DNA of 64,000 nt from Kamptonema formosum PCC 6407 (GCF_000332155.1 NZ_KB235903.1:1165644-1229643), one strand, 5' to 3'. Shown: positions 31,201 through 40,799, counted from the stretch's first letter. The notes: generated from the sequence alone by a model not told the origin. Made by a program: numbers and translations.

Positions 31201-32277
31201 ACTGGCACAAAACCGAGTTTGATTTATGTTTTCTCGCGCCCAGAACAACTAGAATTAGTGCTAGTAACATCATCGGGGTCTATAGTTCACAAGAGTGTCT
31301 CGGAAGCTAAGCAGGATGACTTATTCGATGTGGTGACAGAGTTCAGAAATGATATTACTAATCCCCGTTTCCGAAATACCACAATTTACCGTGCCTCTGC
31401 ACAGTTACTTTACAAGTGGATAGTTGCACCTTTAGAGCAAACTCTGCAAGAGCGCGGCATTGATACGATCGCATTTACTATGGACAAAGGTCTGCGAGGT
31501 ATCCCCATTGCTGCTTTGCATGATGGGCAAAACTTTTTGATGGAAAAGTACAATCTCAGCCTCATTCCCAGCATTAATTTAACGGATACTCGCTACGTAG
31601 ATGTCAAAAATTCCCCTGTTTTGGCAATGGGAGCCTCACAATTTATTAATTTAAATCCTTTACCAGCAGTGCCGCTCGAGATCGCTACGATTATGTCAGA
31701 ATGGCCAGGAGTGGGTTTTCTCAATGAGGGTTTTACTCTCGAAAATTTTAGGCGACAACGGGAGACTCAGCCTTTTGGTATTATTCACCTGGCCACTCAC
31801 GGGGAGTTTCAACCAGGAACACCCAGCAATTCTTTTATTCAACTGTGGGATAGTCGGCTACAGCTCGATCAACTACAGCAGCTAAGATTGAATGACCCGG
31901 CTGTGGAATTATTGGTTTTAAGTGCTTGTAAAACTGCGGTGGGGGATGGTGATGCTGAGTTGGGTTTTGGGGGTTTGGCAGTGCAGGCGGGTGTAAAGAC
32001 GGCGTTGGCGAGTCTCTGGTATGTCAGTGATGAGGGTACTTTGGCATTGATGACTGAGTTTTATGGGCAGTTAAAGCTAGCACCAATCAAGGCGGCTGCT
32101 TTGCGTCAGGCGCAAATGGCGATGCTACGGGGAGAGGTGCGTTTGCAGGGAGGTAAATTACGGGGATCGAAGGGGACGAGTGTTGATTTGCCCGCGCCTC
32201 TCCTCAAACTTGGAGATCGGAATTTATCGCATCCTTTCTATTGGTCGGCGTTTGTGATGATTGGCAGCCCTTGGTAA
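28204..32277 (+). CDS. Two-partner-secretion haemagglutinin-like exoprotein with C-terminal CHAT domain (third paralogue)
   Basis: A 1,357-residue protein with the same plan as the two upstream giants but a shorter passenger. Residues 1-30 are a signal peptide (ATA-Q cleavage). About 31-300 is the TPS domain with [20 protein letters not shown] at 111-130. About 300-790 are beta-helix strands. Residues about 793-890 are a linker of PTPI tetrapeptides. The rest is CHAT, with His1199 (ATHGEF) and Cys1242 (SACKTAVGD), the same 43-residue spacing as in the other two. Its CHAT domain is clearly more divergent than those of the first two. It lies just upstream of the exopolysaccharide locus. Function as a surface adhesin or protease is inference. 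Confidence 0.93.
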   Translation: MMKNRKSNIKKCGLLIFPFYFLIFDSLATAQPIKPAVDGTGTFVTPEGNRYDIGGGTLSKDGANLFHSFQQFGLSEGQIANFLSNPAIRNILARVVGGDASIINGLIAVSGGNSNLFLINPAGVIFGANASLNVPGSFTVTTANGIGFGSNWLNAVGVNDYAALVGTPSGFNFSGVRSGSIVNAGQLAVLPGQNLTLLGGTVVNTGSLTALGGQITVAAVPGENVVRISQQGLLLSLEVATSQGEGSAIPVANVPLSLPQLLTGAGSSQATGLAVNSVGEVVLIGSDLKVETGDTVIAPNSAILAAGYANSLQGQSAILYGANNLTLLGSQLYTSGNLTLQARNGVIVRDRPANPFVARVGGSLYIQGDRSIDILALNPIPGIAPGPQFQSGGDLSLVSGGNISGDSHFAAGGSFSIRNLSGGPGNFVSRYDPIFSSEGDVVFGDYTGVSLKVEAKGSIIAGNIEITGPDVTVSGSDPDIAILTSGPALILRSGVVSLANAPNLPPDAAIGDTNFTSFPSSSSSITVGTISADGQVILSAGGDIVTSEINGGEVAIATGGSITTAGLLQSNGAIALEAAGNIFTNEISSVGNNGDVSLTSSGGNIEAGAIDVSAGSAIAMTASGNLAVDSLVGNAVDVVANIGTVSIGRIDANGNVSISAGEKLSLGSVNASGGGNNVSLSAGNDISVEFINAPGGSIDIRTPGFFRAFGTFTDNNVTEASISTVGGDGGGPIVIRHGGGDTDQVTPFIVGDATVNGTAGAIASSRNNIIQPRQSFSNSYTQGNIQIITTNPVTPTPTPIPTPIPTPIPTPIPTPIPTPIPTPIPTPIPTPIPTPIPTPIPTPIPTPTPIFTPTPIPILTPTPISPTPIPLTPISPTPIRPNPPSIPIANPLLPLQQSQDQRNISLDLQRPSTILQPNLIELGNNLRNLTSENAREAVFNSTLRANIAQSFNSGNIIQALGQIEKSFTQEFGEYLELNLNPGFSSLSDIQKSLKIIEQRTGTKPSLIYVFSRPEQLELVLVTSSGSIVHKSVSEAKQDDLFDVVTEFRNDITNPRFRNTTIYRASAQLLYKWIVAPLEQTLQERGIDTIAFTMDKGLRGIPIAALHDGQNFLMEKYNLSLIPSINLTDTRYVDVKNSPVLAMGASQFINLNPLPAVPLEIATIMSEWPGVGFLNEGFTLENFRRQRETQPFGIIHLATHGEFQPGTPSNSFIQLWDSRLQLDQLQQLRLNDPAVELLVLSACKTAVGDGDAELGFGGLAVQAGVKTALASLWYVSDEGTLALMTEFYGQLKLAPIKAAALRQAQMAMLRGEVRLQGGKLRGSKGTSVDLPAPLLKLGDRNLSHPFYWSAFVMIGSPW
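28220..28279 (+). promoter_or_regulatory. 17-bp perfect inverted repeat in the signal-peptide coding region
   Basis: AATCAAATATTAAAAAA (28220-28236) and its exact complement (28263-28279) can form an mRNA hairpin with a 26-base loop. It starts 16 bases after the ATG, where it could affect translation initiation. Confidence 0.6.
30589..30845 (+). repeat. 12-bp in-gene repeats coding the PTPI linker
   Basis: More than ten 12-bp units of the type ATTCC(G/C)AC(A/G)CC(G/A) code for Pro-Thr-Pro-Ile from about 30589 to 30750. Looser PTP/SPTP units follow to about 30845. The unit is a multiple of three, so changes in copy number keep the frame. Confidence 0.9.
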
Positions 32278-32639
32278 AACTTTATGTAGGAGGGAGAACT
32301 AGGGGCTAGGGGCTAGGGACTAGGGGAAGAAGGGAAGAAGGGAATAGAATCAATGGTTTGGTGGAATTCAGAACGTCCTAACGGCCTTGGCAGTTGCTAT
32401 AAAATTTAGTTATCTAGAAGGGTACGAGGAAAGTGTTGGTGGTTGCTATAGGTTTTGCGATCGCCAACTTTAAAACATAAGATATAGCAATCTTCTTGGC
32501 AGTTAGGAAAGGAGCGATCGCTGGAAACCTTGATTCTATTCCCTTCTTCCCTTCTTCCCCTAGCCCCTAACCCCTAGCCCCTTTTTCCCCTAGTCCCTAG
32601 CTATAGTATCAACTTGCCTGCGGACAAGGGGAAATACCA
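32278..32639. repeat. Spacer holding a large inverted repeat with heptamer ends
   Basis: A perfect 34-bp inverted repeat (32320-32353 with 32530-32563) flanks 176 bp. Its outer sides continue as GGGGCTA/GGGACTA heptamers (32296-32325) and their complements (32555-32600). The centre holds ACTTTAAAACATAAGATATA, a TAGTTATCTAG motif near 32410 and two HIP1-like sites. No gene is seen. Confidence 0.85.
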
Positions 32640-33005
32640 CTACCCACGCAGGAGTTGTTTAATAGTTCCTACTAATTCCTGTGGGTGAAAAGGCTTAGCG
32701 ATATAAGCGTCCGCTCCTTGCTTCATGCCCCAGTAGCGATCGAATTCTTCACTTTTACTCGAACACATTACCACAGGTAAATTTTGGGTTTTGGGGTCGC
32801 TCTTGAGCCGCCGGCAAACTTCATAGCCATTCATCCGGGGCATAACAATGTCCAGAACGACTAGATCGGGGCAATTCGCTTTGATTTGCTCTAGAGCTTC
32901 TACGCCGTCACTGGCGACAGTAACATTCAATCCTCTGCCTTTGAGCAAGTCGGCGATCATCTCCCGCAGGGTAACGCTGTCGTCAACAACCATAACTGTA
33001 CTCAT
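32640..33005 (-). CDS. CheY-like response regulator (PilH/PixH type single receiver)
   Basis: A 121-residue stand-alone receiver domain. The acidic pocket is Asp8/Asp9 (VVDDS), the phosphorylation site Asp52 (VVLDIVMPRMNG), the switch Ser82/83 and Lys104 (IAKPF). With no output domain it would act by protein contact, as in pilus or phototaxis relays. It sits at the edge of the exopolysaccharide locus, but no cognate kinase is nearby, so a link to that locus is only suggested. TAGGAA before the ATG is a plausible ribosome binding site. Confidence 0.93.
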   Translation of the reverse strand: MSTVMVVDDSVTLREMIADLLKGRGLNVTVASDGVEALEQIKANCPDLVVLDIVMPRMNGYEVCRRLKSDPKTQNLPVVMCSSKSEEFDRYWGMKQGADAYIAKPFHPQELVGTIKQLLRG

Positions 33006-33419
33006 ATATTCCTACCTAGTTTCTGGGTTGAAACTTTAACAAGCAAGGGTAGCGTACCCCAATTTAAATTGTGATTGGTTATATATAGTTTACCCACGTC
33101 TCATCATTTCCTTATCATTGCTCTTAATAATTCCGAGAAATCTCGGTTGACACACCTGGGGCTTTTTGCTACTTTATCACTCTATCGTAAAAATAGCATT
33201 GTTCCACAAAAAAATGCTCTTAAGGGTAGAGCTTAGAAAACGGCAAGTCTGAGTTTACTCTCAGCGTCCTGGGCGGCGCTATCTCAGGGGAGCATCCCGA
33301 TTTTGCCTGAAGAGGGAATTTGACCTTTTCCCCGTACCTTTCCCCTCTAAGGCAGGAGACCTGTTTAATTCTACCCAAAAAATTATTTGACCTCTTCCCC
33401 AACCCCTCGATCGCGGGGT
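33006..33419. other. 414-bp spacer between the response regulator and the Wzc-like gene
   Basis: No credible gene. It contains a short palindrome CTGAGTTTACTCTCAG (33249-33264) and a small GC-rich stretch around 33265-33310 (GGCGGCGC, GGGAGCATCCC) unlike the AT-rich surroundings. This could be a structured leader or a small RNA; nothing more can be supported. Confidence 0.4.
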
Positions 33420-35768
33420 TCAGAATTTTTGAGCGGTGTTGTTATTTTGAGTACCTAATGTCTCCAGTTGATTGCTGTAAAGGCTTTCAAAATTCACTTG
33501 GCGGTGCATTGAGGTTTGGTCTGAGTTTTTAATGCCATTAACGACGGTTCCTAAGACAGAAGCACCGGAAATTTTTAATCCCTCTAGTGCTTTGGTGACG
33601 AGAGAGCGATCGGTGCGATCGAGCGCTACTACTAAGATTGTACCGTCGGTGTGAGCAGCGAGGATATGTCCGTCTGCTAGACCAACAAGGGGTGGAGTGT
33701 CGTAGATCACTAAGTCGAAAAATGCTTGAAATTGCTCCATGAGATAGAGCATTTTTTTCGATGATAGGAGTTTGATCGGGTCAGGTGGGGTGTAGCCTGC
33801 TGTGAGTATGAAGAGGTTGTCTTCGTCTGGCGATCGCTGGATCGCGTCGTTGAGGCTGAGGTCTGTGGCGATCGCATCGCTGAGTCCCCGGACATTGGGT
33901 AGGCCTAAGCGCAGATGGAGTTGAGGTAAGCGCAAGTCAGCATCTACGAGTAACACCCGTAGGCCGACGGCCGCTGCTGTCCTTGCCAGATAAAAAGCAA
34001 TGGTTGACTTGCCATCTCCTGTCACTGCTGAACCGATTACTAAGGAACGCATAGATCTCCCTGGGGTTAGCAAGCGGATGTTTGTGTACAGGGAACGAAA
34101 GGCTTCTAAAAAGGAATAATCTAAATCCCCGTGTAACTTACTACCACCCAACTGTAGTTGTGGGCTTTTGCCTAGAGTTCCATCATTAACATTCTTAACT
34201 GATGCTCGCTGCTTAGATTTCTTGGTGATTCTCCTAAGTTTTTTCGTCTGGGGAACTAACCCTAACACTGGTAGTTTCGTTCCCCATTTCACTTCTTCTG
34301 GGGTATGGAAAACTGTATTGAGCACTTCTATTACAAAGCCTACTGCTACGCCAAATAGGATGCTCAATACTAATGCGATCGCTAAGTTTTTACCTTTATT
34401 GGTAACAGTCACCGATAAAGGTTTGCCGAATTCAGTTGTCAGGATCGTGGGTTCATTGATGATCGTCCACGGCGTGTCTTGCTGCCCTACACCTAGTTTG
34501 AGGGTTTCTCGTTTAGATAAGAATACCTTCAAGCTCTCTGTCGCTACCCCCAATTCTCGCTCCAAATCTCCATACTGGCGGAGGACGGATGGTAATTCCC
34601 TGATATTTGCATTTAGACTATCTTCACTTGCTGTTAAGCTACGTTCTCGAGCTTCTAGCTGCTGGATTTGGCCGGCTACTGTGTCGAGTGTCAATTGAGC
34701 TTCTTTCTGTAACAAGCCGCGTACATTTTGCTGCTTTTCTCGCAAAGACTGCATCGGCGGACTGTCTTCCCGAAATTGAGTTGCACTAATTGCCAATTGA
34801 GTTTCTAGTGTCTGAAGCTGGCTGATTAAGGTTTCGTAACCTTTCGGGTTAATTGTTACTACCCCGGCCATATTGCCCTGTTCTACCTGCGCTTTCAGGT
34901 TACTGTATAGCTTTCTGGTTTCAGCAAGCTGGGCTTGGAGAGTGACTTGGTTAGAGCCAATAGCGTTTCCTTGATCGGCGAAGCTTCTGCTAGTTAATTC
35001 TGGTAAACTCAGGTTAGCCTGCTGGCGCAGGGATTGCAGTTGTCGCTGTAGTTGATCGACTCGCATCCGCAGTGCTGGGAGCTGGCTATCAATGTACTCC
35101 ATGCCCTTTGTAGTCTGTTTTAGACGCTCTTGGCGACTGTACTCTAAATAGTATTTAGAAACTGTATCGAGGACAAACTTAATTTTATCCAGGTCTTTAT
35201 CCTGGTAAGTAAATTCTATAATTTTCGTGCCCGCTTCTTTACCATCTTTAGCATAAGTAATCCGGCTAATTTTCAACTGATTATTGAGCTTTGTGTAGCT
35301 AACTTCTCGATAGTTAGCTTGTAGCTTTTTAACCAGCGGTTCCAGCAGTTTAGGGCTCTTTAGCACTCGCAATAGAGTCTGATAGTCTACCATACTGCTG
35401 TCTTCGACAGAGGAACCAACTTTGTTAACTTCATCAGCGCTGAAGTTGGCACTCTGAGACTGGATCAGCAATTGAGACAATCGACCTTCTGCCGTGATTG
35501 GCTCTACTAAAACCTGGAAACTGCCTTGATAGAGTCTGGTAATTTGCTTGGTTTTCCACAATACCAACGAGCCAGAAATTCCGCTGAGTATGACCGCGAT
35601 CGTTACCATGATCCCCATCCTTCTCCGCATTACAGCAAAGAGCCAACCTAAATCTAAAGGCTCTTGATCGCTAGTATCGTTATTCCCTGGAGAGAGGTTG
35701 GGCCCTGGTTGAGGCATAGCGCCGTTGCGCTTCGATGTTGTTGGCTGGAAATGATATTCTGTATCCAT
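33420..35768 (-). CDS. Wzc-type polysaccharide co-polymerase/BY-kinase-like ATPase
   Basis: A 782-residue inner-membrane protein that would control chain length and export of an exopolysaccharide. Residues 35-130 are a Wzz domain with TM1 at 51-71. About 205-410 is a long coiled coil. TM2 is at 461-483. The cytoplasmic ATPase has Walker A 579-589 (GSAVTGDGKST), Walker A' 606-612 (LLVDADL) and Walker B 686-692 (VIYDTPP). BY-kinases normally end in a tyrosine-rich cluster; here the last 30 residues have only Tyr764. It lies 32 bp after the Wza-like gene on the same strand, so the two form an operon. AAGGAAG precedes the ATG. Confidence 0.93.
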   Translation of the reverse strand: MDTEYHFQPTTSKRNGAMPQPGPNLSPGNNDTSDQEPLDLGWLFAVMRRRMGIMVTIAVILSGISGSLVLWKTKQITRLYQGSFQVLVEPITAEGRLSQLLIQSQSANFSADEVNKVGSSVEDSSMVDYQTLLRVLKSPKLLEPLVKKLQANYREVSYTKLNNQLKISRITYAKDGKEAGTKIIEFTYQDKDLDKIKFVLDTVSKYYLEYSRQERLKQTTKGMEYIDSQLPALRMRVDQLQRQLQSLRQQANLSLPELTSRSFADQGNAIGSNQVTLQAQLAETRKLYSNLKAQVEQGNMAGVVTINPKGYETLISQLQTLETQLAISATQFREDSPPMQSLREKQQNVRGLLQKEAQLTLDTVAGQIQQLEARERSLTASEDSLNANIRELPSVLRQYGDLERELGVATESLKVFLSKRETLKLGVGQQDTPWTIINEPTILTTEFGKPLSVTVTNKGKNLAIALVLSILFGVAVGFVIEVLNTVFHTPEEVKWGTKLPVLGLVPQTKKLRRITKKSKQRASVKNVNDGTLGKSPQLQLGGSKLHGDLDYSFLEAFRSLYTNIRLLTPGRSMRSLVIGSAVTGDGKSTIAFYLARTAAAVGLRVLLVDADLRLPQLHLRLGLPNVRGLSDAIATDLSLNDAIQRSPDEDNLFILTAGYTPPDPIKLLSSKKMLYLMEQFQAFFDLVIYDTPPLVGLADGHILAAHTDGTILVVALDRTDRSLVTKALEGLKISGASVLGTVVNGIKNSDQTSMHRQVNFESLYSNQLETLGTQNNNTAQKF

Positions 35769-35800
35769 ATTTTTTGATTGCTTCCTTAGCTAATAAAGTG

Positions 35801-37318
35801 TTATTTAGGCAATCTAATAAGTCCCAAGCTGTTGAGCAATGATAGGAGTGCATTACCAGTGCTTGGTACTGCTAGAAGGGCAGCAGTGGGATTTAAAATC
35901 AGGTTAACAGTGTCTACTACTCCGGCTGTGGCGGAGCGTCTGACTACAATGATATCTTGATTTCGGACGAGGGGGTTAGTCTGCTCGTTGATTCCTTGAG
36001 TAAAATCAAGTTGTATAATGCGCCGGGAAACAGTGCCATCGAAATTGAGGCGGAGTAGTTCTACGGAACTTTTTTTAGCTCTACTACTGTTGAATCCTCC
36101 TGCTGCCATCAGTGCTTGGTTGAGGCTGGTGTTGGTGGGTACCTCTACCAATCCTGGTCTAACTATTTCTCCGACAACGTTGATTTGAATTTTTGCTGGA
36201 GAAAAGCTAGCGTCTGCGATCGCAGATATTTCTGCGGGGTTAATTTCCGCAGCAGTAGGAATTATAATCGTATCTCCGTCTTGCAAAATCGTGTCTTGAT
36301 TGACATCGCCGCTCTCTAAAAGTTGCCAGAGGTTAACACTAAAAATTTGTTCGGAACCGGCACTGGTGGGGCGACGCACCTGCACCTGGCGAATATCCGC
36401 TTGAGGCTTGAGGCCTCCAGCTAGCTGAATTGCCCGCGTTACTGTTGGCAGTCCTTGGACGCTTTGGGCGGATAAGGTATCTCCTCCGACTACGACATAT
36501 CTCCCTGGGCGAGTTACCTCTCCTACCACTGCTACTGTACGAGCTTGACTAGGAGGAGGAGCAAAGGTAGAAATGGCGATTTGACGGGCTTCTGCTAGAT
36601 TGACTGCTGGTGCTGTAGGTATGAAAATCGCATCTCCATCCCGCAAGGTGATGTCCGCAGATACGGTGCCAGTCTGTAAGTATTGCCATAGGTCAAAGGT
36701 TATGACTTGCGCTTGACCAACTCCCCCCGCTCGTCGCCGCACTTCTACTCGCCGAATGTCGGCAATTTGGGTCACGCCCTGAGCTCGTTCAATCGCCTGT
36801 ACTAAAGTGGGAAATTGGACGGAAGGAACATTACCCGCTCCTGAACTTAAGGGAATACTATAGGAGCCTGGGCGGTTGACTTCTCCTGAAATCCAGACGT
36901 TGAGGGGTCGCGTCGCTTGCAAGCTAACTGTAATCTGGGGGCGTTTGAGAACCGGGGCGTAGGCATTAGAAATGGCAGTTGTTGCTTCCTCAAGGGTTAG
37001 CCCCTGGATGGAAATACTGCCAATTAGGGGTAACTGGATCACGCCACCTGCCGGAATTTGGTAGTTGCCGCTGAGTTGGGGCAAGTCGAAAATATCGACG
37101 CGAATGTTGTCTCCGCCTCCTAAAGTGTAAGTTCCCGTTGCGTTCGAGGAGTTGGCTCCCGAAGGAGGGGGAGCGGCATTCTGTGCAATTTGCTCTTGGG
37201 CGACCGTTGGCTGTGGGGAAGCGACACCTGCGATCGCTAACAGGCTCAGACCGGTCAAGAGGGGGACGATTTGTCTGGGCAAACTTGCGTTCGCAATATA
37301 CAACGTAATTTGCTTCAT
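35801..37318 (-). CDS. Wza-type polysaccharide export protein with SLBB domains
   Basis: A 505-residue protein with a signal peptide (residues about 1-40, ending TVAQ). A poly-export domain spans about 63-150 (YTLGGGDNIRVDIFDLPQLS). At least three SLBB beta-grasp domains follow, with the repeated motif GEVNRPGSY, GEVTRPGRY and GEIVRPGLV. By family knowledge it forms the periplasmic/outer-membrane channel for exopolysaccharide. No cysteine is seen near the signal peptide, so it is not the lipoprotein form known from E. coli Wza. It is the first gene of a two-gene operon with the Wzc-like gene. Confidence 0.92.
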   Translation of the reverse strand: MKQITLYIANASLPRQIVPLLTGLSLLAIAGVASPQPTVAQEQIAQNAAPPPSGANSSNATGTYTLGGGDNIRVDIFDLPQLSGNYQIPAGGVIQLPLIGSISIQGLTLEEATTAISNAYAPVLKRPQITVSLQATRPLNVWISGEVNRPGSYSIPLSSGAGNVPSVQFPTLVQAIERAQGVTQIADIRRVEVRRRAGGVGQAQVITFDLWQYLQTGTVSADITLRDGDAIFIPTAPAVNLAEARQIAISTFAPPPSQARTVAVVGEVTRPGRYVVVGGDTLSAQSVQGLPTVTRAIQLAGGLKPQADIRQVQVRRPTSAGSEQIFSVNLWQLLESGDVNQDTILQDGDTIIIPTAAEINPAEISAIADASFSPAKIQINVVGEIVRPGLVEVPTNTSLNQALMAAGGFNSSRAKKSSVELLRLNFDGTVSRRIIQLDFTQGINEQTNPLVRNQDIIVVRRSATAGVVDTVNLILNPTAALLAVPSTGNALLSLLNSLGLIRLPK

Positions 37319-37538
37319 GATTTTAATCTAACCTAGTGGGCGAAAAACTGCCAAACTGTGGGTTCTCACTAGAAGGCAAAAGGTACCGGGCCTTAGTCAG
37401 AAGGAAATATACTTAAGTCATCTGCTCGCTAGATCTGGCAGTTTTGAGAAAGCTTGACTATATTTAAAGACAGACCTGCTCCTAGTTTATTTTTGCTAGA
37501 CAGTAAATAAAAAGAAATATTTAAGGTCGGTACTACAA

Positions 37539-38882
37539 ATGAAAGAAATTCTCCGCGATCCTCTATTTTTATTAATTATTATAGCGATCGCTCTCATTGT
37601 ACTGATATTAATTTATCAAGCAGTAGCCAAGAACAAAAAAATCGGGTTAAATCTGGAAAAAATCATTGCTGGCATATTTTTATTTGCGATTTCAGGAGCG
37701 TCAGGTGCAGGAGTGATGCCTTTTACTAAGTTGCACCCGCTCGTGATGGCAACGGATCGGACTACACCTCCCACCATCATCGGACAGATCGGAATCTATG
37801 CTGCTTTTCTATTCGTATTATTTCCTCGACTGCGCTCTACTCTGAAAGATTATTTAAAAGCGTTCTTAATGACGATGAGTAGCGATCCGTCGTTAGCAAT
37901 ACTTTTATTTATGATCTTATTTTCACTTTTGTGGTCAGATACGAGTGATGTCAGCTTCAAAAATAGTTTAGTGATTTTAGAAGTAACAGTTATCGCTATT
38001 TACATAGGAAAGCAATATAGTTGGCAAGAGCTATATCCTTGGTGGCGTGTGGTCAACTTATGTGTTCTGTTGTGGAGCCTGTTGAAAACCAATGCGGATG
38101 AGGCTGGATGCTGGAATGGAATACTGGGTCACAAGAACCAGTTTTCATTTTTTATGGCTCAAACAGCGGTTTTATGGTTTTTATTTGCCTTTTATTCACC
38201 GAAAAATCGGCGTTTGGCGATTGTTTTTGGTTTGTTGGCTTCCTTGGCAGTCCAAAAAGGGTGTAGCGGAGCAAGCAGAATCTTGGTTATTATCTTATTA
38301 GGCCTTTGGTTTTATCTCAGTGTCATCAAAAAATTGCCGGTGCAGTGGGCTGTGATTTCAGTCATACTTTTCCTAATCATCAGCATTTGTCTGGCAATTG
38401 TGGTGATTAATAATCTGGAGGCGATCGTTGTTGATGGTCTTAAAAAAGATATGACATTGACGGGGCGAACGGAATTTTGGCCGCAAATCGTAGATAAAAT
38501 TAACGAGCGTCCCCTTCTGGGGTTTGGAGTTGCTGGTTTTTGGCAACCTTGGCGGGGTTTGGAAAATCCAGCCCACAGTATTATCATCGTTAAAAGCCAA
38601 TTTGTCCCCCCTCATTCTCACAATGGCTTTTTAGATTTAGCCTGTGATTTAGGTTGGGGAGGATTGATATTATTTATGTTTTCATTTTTAAACAATCTTA
38701 TCAAAGGAGTCGTATATTTAACTCGCACGCAACTTCCCGAAGCAGGCTTGCCTCTTTTCATCTTGACCTATACACTAATGACAAACCTTACGGAAACAGG
38801 TCTTTTTGGGACAACCAGCATTTGGTTTTGGTACATTGTCATGTCAGTCCGCCTGAGTCGAGATATTTCAGTAAAGACTTAA
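37539..38882 (+). CDS. O-antigen ligase/polymerase family membrane protein (Wzy/WaaL-like)
   Basis: A 447-residue polytopic protein with about ten to twelve hydrophobic segments. The large periplasmic loop carries LTGRTEFWPQIVDKINERPL and LGFGVAGFW, and around residue 358 PPHSHNGFLDL, the conserved His-Asn motif of the O-antigen ligase family. It would polymerise or transfer lipid-linked sugar repeats outside the inner membrane. Divergent from the wza/wzc pair (220-bp spacer), it begins the glycan-assembly run. AAGGT lies about 14 bases before the ATG. Confidence 0.87.
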   Translation: MKEILRDPLFLLIIIAIALIVLILIYQAVAKNKKIGLNLEKIIAGIFLFAISGASGAGVMPFTKLHPLVMATDRTTPPTIIGQIGIYAAFLFVLFPRLRSTLKDYLKAFLMTMSSDPSLAILLFMILFSLLWSDTSDVSFKNSLVILEVTVIAIYIGKQYSWQELYPWWRVVNLCVLLWSLLKTNADEAGCWNGILGHKNQFSFFMAQTAVLWFLFAFYSPKNRRLAIVFGLLASLAVQKGCSGASRILVIILLGLWFYLSVIKKLPVQWAVISVILFLIISICLAIVVINNLEAIVVDGLKKDMTLTGRTEFWPQIVDKINERPLLGFGVAGFWQPWRGLENPAHSIIIVKSQFVPPHSHNGFLDLACDLGWGGLILFMFSFLNNLIKGVVYLTRTQLPEAGLPLFILTYTLMTNLTETGLFGTTSIWFWYIVMSVRLSRDISVKT

Positions 38883-38935
38883 ACGAAAAGAGAATTTTTT
38901 GAAAAATCACCTGCTTTGTAACGAATTGAAAACTT

Positions 38936-40282
38936 ATGATATTAGACAAGCTCTTTGCGTTTATAGATCAGCTCAGCCCAGGACTACGTAAGGTGATTGC
39001 CAACACAACTTGGCTGTTTGCTGACAAGATATTGCAGCTAGGTCTGGGTTTGCTAGTAGGGTTGTGGGTTGCTCGTTACCTACAACCGGAGAGATTTGGT
39101 TTGCTCAATTATGCGATGGCGACAGCAGGGCTGTTTGCTCCCATTGCCAGCCTTGGGTTGGGTTCGATCGTGATTCGCGATCTATCTCGGAATTCGTCTA
39201 ATAAGGAAGAAATTCTAGGTACAGTTTTTGTCCTCAAAAACATTGGTGGCTTGATAGCTTTGTCATTAACCATCGTCACAGTAATTTTTCTAAATCCTAC
39301 CGAACCCTATACTCAATTGTTAGTAGGAATAACAGCATTAGTAACTCTGTTTCAGCCTTTTGAAACCATCGACTTTTGGTTCCAATCGCAAGTGCAATCA
39401 AAATATACCGTTTTGTCTACGAATGCGGCTTATTTGATTATGAGTGTTGTTAAAGTTATCCTCATTAATCTCCGAGCTTCATTGCTCGCATTTTCTTGGA
39501 TATTTAGTGCTGAATATGCTTTAAGGGCTGTGGGCTTTGTGATTGTTTATGAAGCAAATGGGAATCAGATATTAAGATGGCAATTTAACCGCAAGCTTGC
39601 TCTGGAATTGCTCAAGCAAAGCTGGCCGATGATTTTATCCGACTTCATGATCTTTATTTATATGCAGATCGATCAGATCATGATGAAACAACTTAGTAGC
39701 GCGGAAGAATTAGGACTGTATGCAGCAGCCGTCAAAGTTTCTGGACTCTGGTATTTTGTGCCTATGGCTATAGTTGGCTCTGTTTTCCCATCGGTTGTTA
39801 AAGCTAAAGACATTAGTGAAACTCTTTATACAGAGCGCCTGCAAAAACTTTTATATTTAATGTCTTTAATATCTTATGCAGTTGCAATTCCTGTAATGCT
39901 GCTTGCACAGCCGATAGTGATTCTTTTATATGGAAAAAACTATCTTGGTGCTGCCCCCTCTTTAGCGGTTCTGATTTGGGCTGGGCTGTTTGTCTGCTTA
40001 GGAATCGCCAGAAGTACATGGCTAATTACAGAAGGATTCTTAAATCTTTCAGCCGCGACAACCGCTGTGGGCGCAGTTGTTAATATTATATTAAACTTTA
40101 TTTTAATTCCCCGCTATGGTGGTTTGGGAGCAGGGATTGCTACTCTGATTGCACAGATGTCAGCTTCTTATTTAGCCCACGCACTTTACCCGAAAACTAG
40201 AAAGATGTTTTGGATGCAAACGAAGGCAATTTTTCTAGTAGATATTATCAAGAAAATAGGTCAATTATCTGCGAGGAGATAA
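38936..40282 (+). CDS. Oligosaccharide flippase (Wzx-like, MOP superfamily)
   Basis: A 448-residue protein with about 12-14 transmembrane segments. The N-terminal pattern NTTWLFADKILQLGLGLLVG, then WVARYLQPERFGLLNYAMA, is typical of polysaccharide_synt exporters. It would move undecaprenyl-linked repeat units across the inner membrane. It follows the Wzy/WaaL-like gene by 53 bp on the same strand and is probably co-transcribed with it. Confidence 0.92.
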   Translation: MILDKLFAFIDQLSPGLRKVIANTTWLFADKILQLGLGLLVGLWVARYLQPERFGLLNYAMATAGLFAPIASLGLGSIVIRDLSRNSSNKEEILGTVFVLKNIGGLIALSLTIVTVIFLNPTEPYTQLLVGITALVTLFQPFETIDFWFQSQVQSKYTVLSTNAAYLIMSVVKVILINLRASLLAFSWIFSAEYALRAVGFVIVYEANGNQILRWQFNRKLALELLKQSWPMILSDFMIFIYMQIDQIMMKQLSSAEELGLYAAAVKVSGLWYFVPMAIVGSVFPSVVKAKDISETLYTERLQKLLYLMSLISYAVAIPVMLLAQPIVILLYGKNYLGAAPSLAVLIWAGLFVCLGIARSTWLITEGFLNLSAATTAVGAVVNIILNFILIPRYGGLGAGIATLIAQMSASYLAHALYPKTRKMFWMQTKAIFLVDIIKKIGQLSARR

Positions 40283-40799
40283 ACGGATTTTTGTCAATAC
40301 ATTAAAAGTTAGGAAGTTAGGAAGTTAGGAAGTTACGAAATGAAGAATAATCAGCTAGATATCAAGGTGTAATTTTGCATCGCTCTCATTTGGGCGGTCA
40401 AGTCACCGCCAAGATGGTTGTGTTACGGATACTTTTGTGCAAGTCCTGAATGAGTTTTATGAACTTCACAAAATGCAACATAAAGATATTGTAAATTTAA
40501 TCTACGCTAGCACGTCTAAGCCAATTTGCAGACTATAATTAGAATAATCTTTACTCTCAACCGAGAGCAAGTGATGCCAATCAGTAGGAGTAGATACTTA
40601 AAAGGTAAAATAAATATGACTCAAAAGCAGGCTTCCTGAGTATTTTTGCTTTTGCCTTCTGTCTGCTACTGATGACCGAAACAAGTGCGGTAGATTCCGA
40701 GAACAATCCATTCTGCGGACACAGAAAGCGCCAACTACAAAGCCTAAAATTGGTCTGAGTCAGTCTTGCCGATACTAAACTATAAGTAGAGTCCAAGTA
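40283..40799. other. 517-bp spacer inside the exopolysaccharide locus
   Basis: No credible gene. An 8-bp tandem repeat (GTTAGGAA, four copies) lies at about 40308-40339. A short inverted repeat GGCGGTCAAGTCACCGCC is near 40394. The rest is unremarkable AT-rich DNA. The gap may mark a second transcription start for the glycosyltransferase run. Confidence 0.5.

Noticed and set aside
33230..33330. GC-rich stretch as a tRNA or known riboswitch
   Set aside because: No cloverleaf or T-loop (GGTTCGAATC type) and no riboswitch core could be matched; it is kept only as an unexplained structured-looking spacer.
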